A DNA stretch of 64,000 nucleotides from Ilex aquifolium (Eukaryota; Streptophyta; Magnoliopsida; Aquifoliales; Aquifoliaceae), in NCBI GenBank assembly GCA_951799425.1, contig OX637398.1:23885770-23949769 (forward strand), given 5' to 3'. A program made the position numbers and the translations under genes. The notes beneath the pieces are model-generated. The model was not told where the DNA came from. It saw only the letters and a program-made list of their open reading frames with translations, and did not search any database. Positions 59,110 through 64,000 of this stretch are shown here, piece by piece. Numbering within the stretch: position 1 is the first letter of the stretch; every line of letters begins with the position of its first letter.

Positions 59110-61509
59110 GGTATAATTCTCGAGTACTTGCATGCCGACTTGGAGAGTAGTGGATTCGGCTTTGGTGAACCTAGGTAGGTTCCTCGCGGTTTTTTTCGAG
59201 GGGGTTTTCCGGCGTCAGCAAATAGCTAGTGTTCTTTACTTTCTACTGTACACACTTGCATTTGTTGGCACACACATACGCACTGTGTGGTTGTTTATTT
59301 GATTGTACGGATATCATTCAACCATAGGTGTGGAATTGGGTCTATTGGGTTTGTTGGGATCGCCGTGAGATTGGCCAGAGTGAATTAATTGCATATTAAT
59401 TACAATCAATAATCATGGTCCAACGGGTTTTGTGGTGACTGAAAGGGTTCCCACATTCGATGCCTCATATTTGTGAGGAGAGGTAGTTGTGGTAGGCATA
59501 GGTTTTAATTCGTAATCAATTTGGGCTAAAATTGAGAAACCTATTCAACCCCCCCTTCAAGGTAATTGTCGAGAAATCTATCATTACTACTAGTTTGTGT
59601 TGAATGGGTTCTCAAAAGGAAAGCGGTTCCATTGGACGACCACCACTCTTCGATGCATCGAACTTTGCAAAATCCTAAGAGAGCGTTTTCTTAAATCCAT
59701 TGATGAGAGAGCGTGGTTGACTCTCCAAGAGGGTTGGAGGCCTTCCGCCACCGCCAAAAAAGTTGAAAGTGGTCAAGTGGTGGTTGAAGTAAAATCCTCG
59801 AATGTATGGATTAAAAATGAGAATGAGTCAACGGGGTGAAACTCAAAAGGCTTGGATGCGATATTAAATGCCGCGACACCTAACTAGTTCCGATGGATCG
59901 CTAATTGCAAAACTTCAAAGGAAGCGTGCGATACCTTGGTTGTTTCCCACGAAGGGACTTCCTTGGTGGAGATGGCTCAACTGCAAAGGTAGACCTCTCA
60001 GTTCGAGAGTTTGAGGGTGCAAGATGATGAAACATTAAAGAGAATTTCCTACTAAAATGCGTGATACTGTAAATTAATCATTTGCATTAGGTATCAGGGT
60101 TGACGATGTGGCCATCAAGTGGAAAATCTTGTGATCTCTAGCCGAGAGATTCCGTGTTAAGGTCTCATCCTTGGAGACAAGTGTCAACATAGAGTTGGTG
60201 TCGGTGGAAGACCAAGTTGGGTCTATCTTGACCTTTGAGATGATCCTTCCATCCTTAAAGTAAGCTAAGGGCAGGGCCTTGAGCTCAAATAATCAAGGAG
60301 GAGGTAAATTCGGGTGACCCCGATTTTGAGAGGAGGACCTAGCCTTGATTGCAAAGAAGTTCAAAAAATATTTCAAGACTAGTAATGCTGAGTCCTCAAG
60401 GCCGAAAGGAAAGCCTAGTAGACGTAGCACTCCTACGGAGGGAAGAGAAAAAAGGGGAAGGGACTCTCGAAAAGAAGTTGACAAGAAGGGGCAAGGTTTC
60501 CAATGCTTTGAATGTCAAGGATTTGGACATATTGTATCGGAAAGCCCACATAGAAAGAAGAGAGGTTTGCACAATGAAAGTTGGAGGGCTATGAAAGCCA
60601 AGAAGTGGCGTGATCGTGAAAGTTAGTCGACGTCGGGTGATGACTCCTCTTCTCGAGATGATGAAGAGAATTTTACGGCTTTTGCAGGACCAGTCTCCTC
60701 TACCCCCTCCCCCAAGAGAAACTTCCGCGAGTGTAGTTGAAGCAAGTGCTACCACGGAGGTACATGACTAGGACAAGGAAATCCCCACATGTGTGGAGGG
60801 TGAAGATTGCTATGAGGATATTCAAGACGCACGTGGTCAATAATTGTTTGTGCAATTCTTCAAGCAACAAGAGGAGGTGCTCTCCTTGAGTGATCAGGTC
60901 AACTCAAGTGAAGAAGGGACAAGAGGCCTTCAAGATCACTTGGTCAAGTCCAAGGCCCAAATACGTAGCCTAGAAGATGAGAACAAGTCTCTCCCTGACC
61001 GAATGAGTTATCTTTAGAGAGAGTGGCATGAGCTCGTCAAATCTAAGAAGAATCTCGAGTCAAAATGTGTCAAAGTTGATAAAGATCATCGTGAATCGAA
61101 TAAGCCCCCCAACAGACTTCCCCAATGAAATGAGAAGTTTGGTAGGATGTTATCTGTGGGAAAAAGTGTAGGTGATAATCGTGGTTTAGGCAACACAAAT
61201 GAACGCACCCACACTTCTTCCAAGACCGCGTTTGTCAAGGGTATCACCAACCCATCACCCCGACAAGTTGGCACATGCCCAAAATTTTTTAAGAATGATA
61301 AGGGTGGGAATTCAGAGAAGAAGGTTGCTAACGAAACCGAAATCATTGGTGTGTGCAGACCAAGGATTGTTGGCGTGCCCATAATCGCTCGAGGCCTAGA
61401 TGAACCGTGCGGTATGGAGGTCCAAGTGAAGCTACACCACACGTCGCAGAGGGACTTTCGACGGAGAAACATAGCAAGGAAAGGAGCATCTAACCATGGT
61501 ATTGGTTGA
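59110..61509 (+). repeat. Tandem unit copy 24 (2400 bp)
   Basis: Same variant set as copy 23, including GAATGTCAAGG and TTCAGAGAAG; I saw no difference between the two. Confidence 0.95.
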
Positions 61510-63909
61510 GGTATAATTCTCGAGTACTTGCATGCCGACTTGGAGAGTAGTGGATTCGGCTTTGGTGAACCTAGGTAGGTTCCTCGCGGTTTTTTTCGAG
61601 GGGGTTTTCCGGCGTCAGCAAATAGCTAGTGTTCTTTACTTTCTACTGTACACACTTGCATTTGTTGGCACACACATACGCACTGTGTGGTTGTTTATTT
61701 GATTGTACGGATATCATTCAACCATAGGTGTGGAATTGGGTCTATTGGGTTTGTTGGGATCGCCGTGAGATTGGCCAGAGTGAATTAATTGCATATTAAT
61801 TACAATCAATAATCATGGTCCAACGGGTTTTGTGGTGACTGAAAGGGTTCCCACATTCGATGCCTCATATTTGTGAGGAGAGGTAGTTGTGGTAGGCATA
61901 GGTTTTAATTCGTAATCAATTTGGGCTAAAATTGAGAAACCTATTCAACCCCCCCTTCAAGGTAATTGTCGAGAAATCTATCATTACTACTAGTTTGTGT
62001 TGAATGGGTTCTCAAAAGGAAAGCGGTTCCATTGGACGACCACCACTCTTCGATGCATCGAACTTTGCAAAATCCTAAGAGAGCGTTTTCTTAAATCCAT
62101 TGATGAGAGAGCGTGGTTGACTCTCCAAGAGGGTTGGAGGCCTTCCGCCACCGCCAAAAAAGTTGAAAGTGGTCAAGTGGTGGTTGAAGTAAAATCCTCG
62201 AATGTATGGATTAAAAATGAGAATGAGTCAACGGGGTGAAACTCAAAAGGCTTGGATGCGATATTAAATGCCGCGACACCTAACTAGTTCCGATGGATCG
62301 CTAATTGCAAAACTTCAAAGGAAGCGTGCGATACCTTGGTTGTTTCCCACGAAGGGACTTCCTTGGTGGAGATGGCTCAACTGCAAAGGTAGACCTCTCA
62401 GTTCGAGAGTTTGAGGGTGCAAGATGATGAAACATTAAAGAGAATTTCCTACTAAAATGCGTGATACTGTAAATTAATCATTTGCATTAGGTATCAGGGT
62501 TGACGATGTGGCCATCAAGTGGAAAATCTTGTGATCTCTAGCCGAGAGATTCCGTGTTAAGGTCTCATCCTTGGAGACAAGTGTCAACATAGAGTTGGTG
62601 TCGGTGGAAGACCAAGTTGGGTCTATCTTGACCTTTGAGATGATCCTTCCATCCTTAAAGTAAGCTAAGGGCAGGGCCTTGAGCTCAAATAATCAAGGAG
62701 GAGGTAAATTCGGGTGACCCCGATTTTGAGAGGAGGACCTAGCCTTGATTGCAAAGAAGTTCAAAAAATATTTCAAGACTAGTAATGCTGAGTCCTCAAG
62801 GCCGAAAGGAAAGCCTAGTAGACGTAGCACTCCTACGGAGGGAAGAGAAAAAAGGGGAAGGGACTCTCGAAAAGAAGTTGACAAGAAGGGGCAAGGTTTC
62901 CAATGCTTTGAATGTCAAGGATTTGGACATATTGTATCGGAAAGCCCACATAGAAAGAAGAGAGGTTTGCACAATGAAAGTTGGAGGGCTATGAAAGCCA
63001 AGAAGTGGCGTGATCGTGAAAGTTAGTCGACGTCGGGTGATGACTCCTCTTCTCGAGATGATGAAGAGAATTTTACGGCTTTTGCAGGACCAGTCTCCTC
63101 TACCCCCTCCCCCAAGAGAAACTTCCGCGAGTGTAGTTGAAGCAAGTGCTACCACGGAGGTACATGACTAGGACAAGGAAATCCCCACATGTGTGGAGGG
63201 TGAAGATTGCTATGAGGATATTCAAGACGCACGTGGTCAATAATTGTTTGTGCAATTCTTCAAGCAACAAGAGGAGGTGCTCTCCTTGAGTGATCAGGTC
63301 AACTCAAGTGAAGAAGGGACAAGAGGCCTTCAAGATCACTTGGTCAAGTCCAAGGCCCAAATACGTAGCCTAGAAGATGAGAACAAGTCTCTCCCTGACC
63401 GAATGAGTTATCTTTAGAGAGAGTGGCATGAGCTCGTCAAATCTAAGAAGAATCTCGAGTCAAAATGTGTCAAAGTTGATAAAGATCATCGTGAATCGAA
63501 TAAGCCCCCCAACAGACTTCCCCAATGAAATGAGAAGTTTGGTAGGATGTTATCTGTGGGAAAAAGTGTAGGTGATAATCGTGGTTTAGGCAACACAAAT
63601 GAACGCACCCACACTTCTTCCAAGACCGCGTTTGTCAAGGGTATCACCAACCCATCACCCCGACAAGTTGGCACATGCCCAAAATTTTTTAAGAATGATA
63701 AGGGTGGGAATTCAAAGAAGAAGGTTGCTAACGAAACCGAAATCATTGGTGTGTGCAGACCAAGGATTGTTGGCGTGCCCATAATCGCTCGAGGCCTAGA
63801 TGAACCGTGCGGTATGGAGGTCCAAGTGAAGCTACACCACACGTCGCAGAGGGACTTTCGACGGAGAAACATAGCAAGGAAAGGAGCATCTAACCATGGT
63901 ATTGGTTGA
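61510..63909 (+). repeat. Tandem unit copy 25 (2400 bp)
   Basis: As copy 24 up to the knuckle (GAATGTCAAGG), but the tail reverts to TTCAAAGAAG, so the edge of the local amplification lies between about 62915 and 63713. Confidence 0.95.
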
Positions 63910-64000
63910 GGTATAATTCTCGAGTACTTGCATGCCGACATGGAGAGTAGTGGATTCGGCTTTGGTGAACCTAGGTAGGTTCCTCGCGGTTTTTTTCGAG
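63910..64000 (+). repeat. Partial tandem unit (start of LTR-like segment) at the right edge
   Basis: The first 91 bases of the next LTR-like segment. One private change, GCCGACATGG near 63936. The array therefore continues beyond the window. Confidence 0.93.

Larger units (their letters stand above)
3531..64000 (+). repeat. Tandem array of a 2.4-kb retrotransposon-derived satellite unit: 25 complete copies plus two partial
   Basis: The marker GATGTTATCTGTGGG (gag tail) recurs at 3531, 5931, 8332, 10735, 13137, 15538, then every 2401 bp to 37147, then every 2400 bp to 63546 except one 2399-bp step (49147 to 51546). All copies are in the same orientation with no spacer. Neighbouring copies differ at only a handful of positions; copies 1 and 2 differ at roughly a dozen sites by my reading. 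Each unit is an LTR-like segment of about 495 bp plus a dead Ty1/copia-type gag of about 1906 bp. Spacing that is mostly not a multiple of three, and shared stops, rule out a protein repeat. The left end is cut by the gypsy LTR; the right end runs out of the window. Long-monomer satellites grown from retrotransposon fragments are known in plants, for example Sobo in Solanum. Confidence 0.97.

Noticed and set aside
3531-64000. CRISPR array, rDNA or a tandem gene cluster
   Set aside because: The period is 2.4 kb without spacers, there is no rRNA or tRNA sequence, and the coding remnant is full of shared stops.

Overview
The window is plant nuclear repeat DNA with no recognisable host gene. It holds two things: the 5' portion of a Ty3/gypsy LTR retrotransposon on the minus strand (1-3530), and a head-to-tail tandem array of a 2.4-kb unit (3531 to the right edge). 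The plant assignment rests on the tRNA-iMet-type primer binding site, the Gag families and the LTR style. The species cannot be told.

Region 1 (1-3530). Reading leftward on the minus strand there is a complete 810-bp LTR (2721-3530, TGATG...CATCA ends), a 2-nt spacer, a primer binding site (2701-2718), a leader of about 730 bp with long T tracts, and one open frame from the ATG at 1966 that leaves the left edge still open after 655 codons. That frame encodes a Gag domain, a CCHC zinc knuckle, a retropepsin-type protease and a Lys/Glu-rich linker. RT, RNase H, integrase and the second LTR must lie left of the window. The LTR has a TATA box with six 23-bp repeats just upstream of it.

Region 2 (3531-64000). 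There are 25 complete unit copies plus a partial copy at each end, all in the same orientation, spaced 2399-2404 bp. Each unit is about 495 bp of LTR-like, non-coding sequence followed by about 1.9 kb of a decayed Ty1/copia-type gag. The gag remnant runs from its ATG through the Gag domain and a zinc knuckle lacking its last Cys to a coiled-coil tail. No protease, integrase or RT is present in the unit. In the first copy the gag carries at least three frame changes and fourteen internal stops. The disablements I followed recur in the other copies, so the founder was already dead when it was amplified. Copies fall into blocks: 1-3 (old edge type), 4-13, and 14-25. Nested local duplications are visible from shared private variants. 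The array behaves as a long-monomer satellite evolving by unequal exchange and local amplification.

The gypsy LTR ends exactly inside a unit, in the gag tail, so the element inserted into an existing array. The array probably continues to its left. Nothing suggests that any unit-encoded protein is functional. The only plausibly functional coding sequence in view is the gypsy Gag-protease frame.
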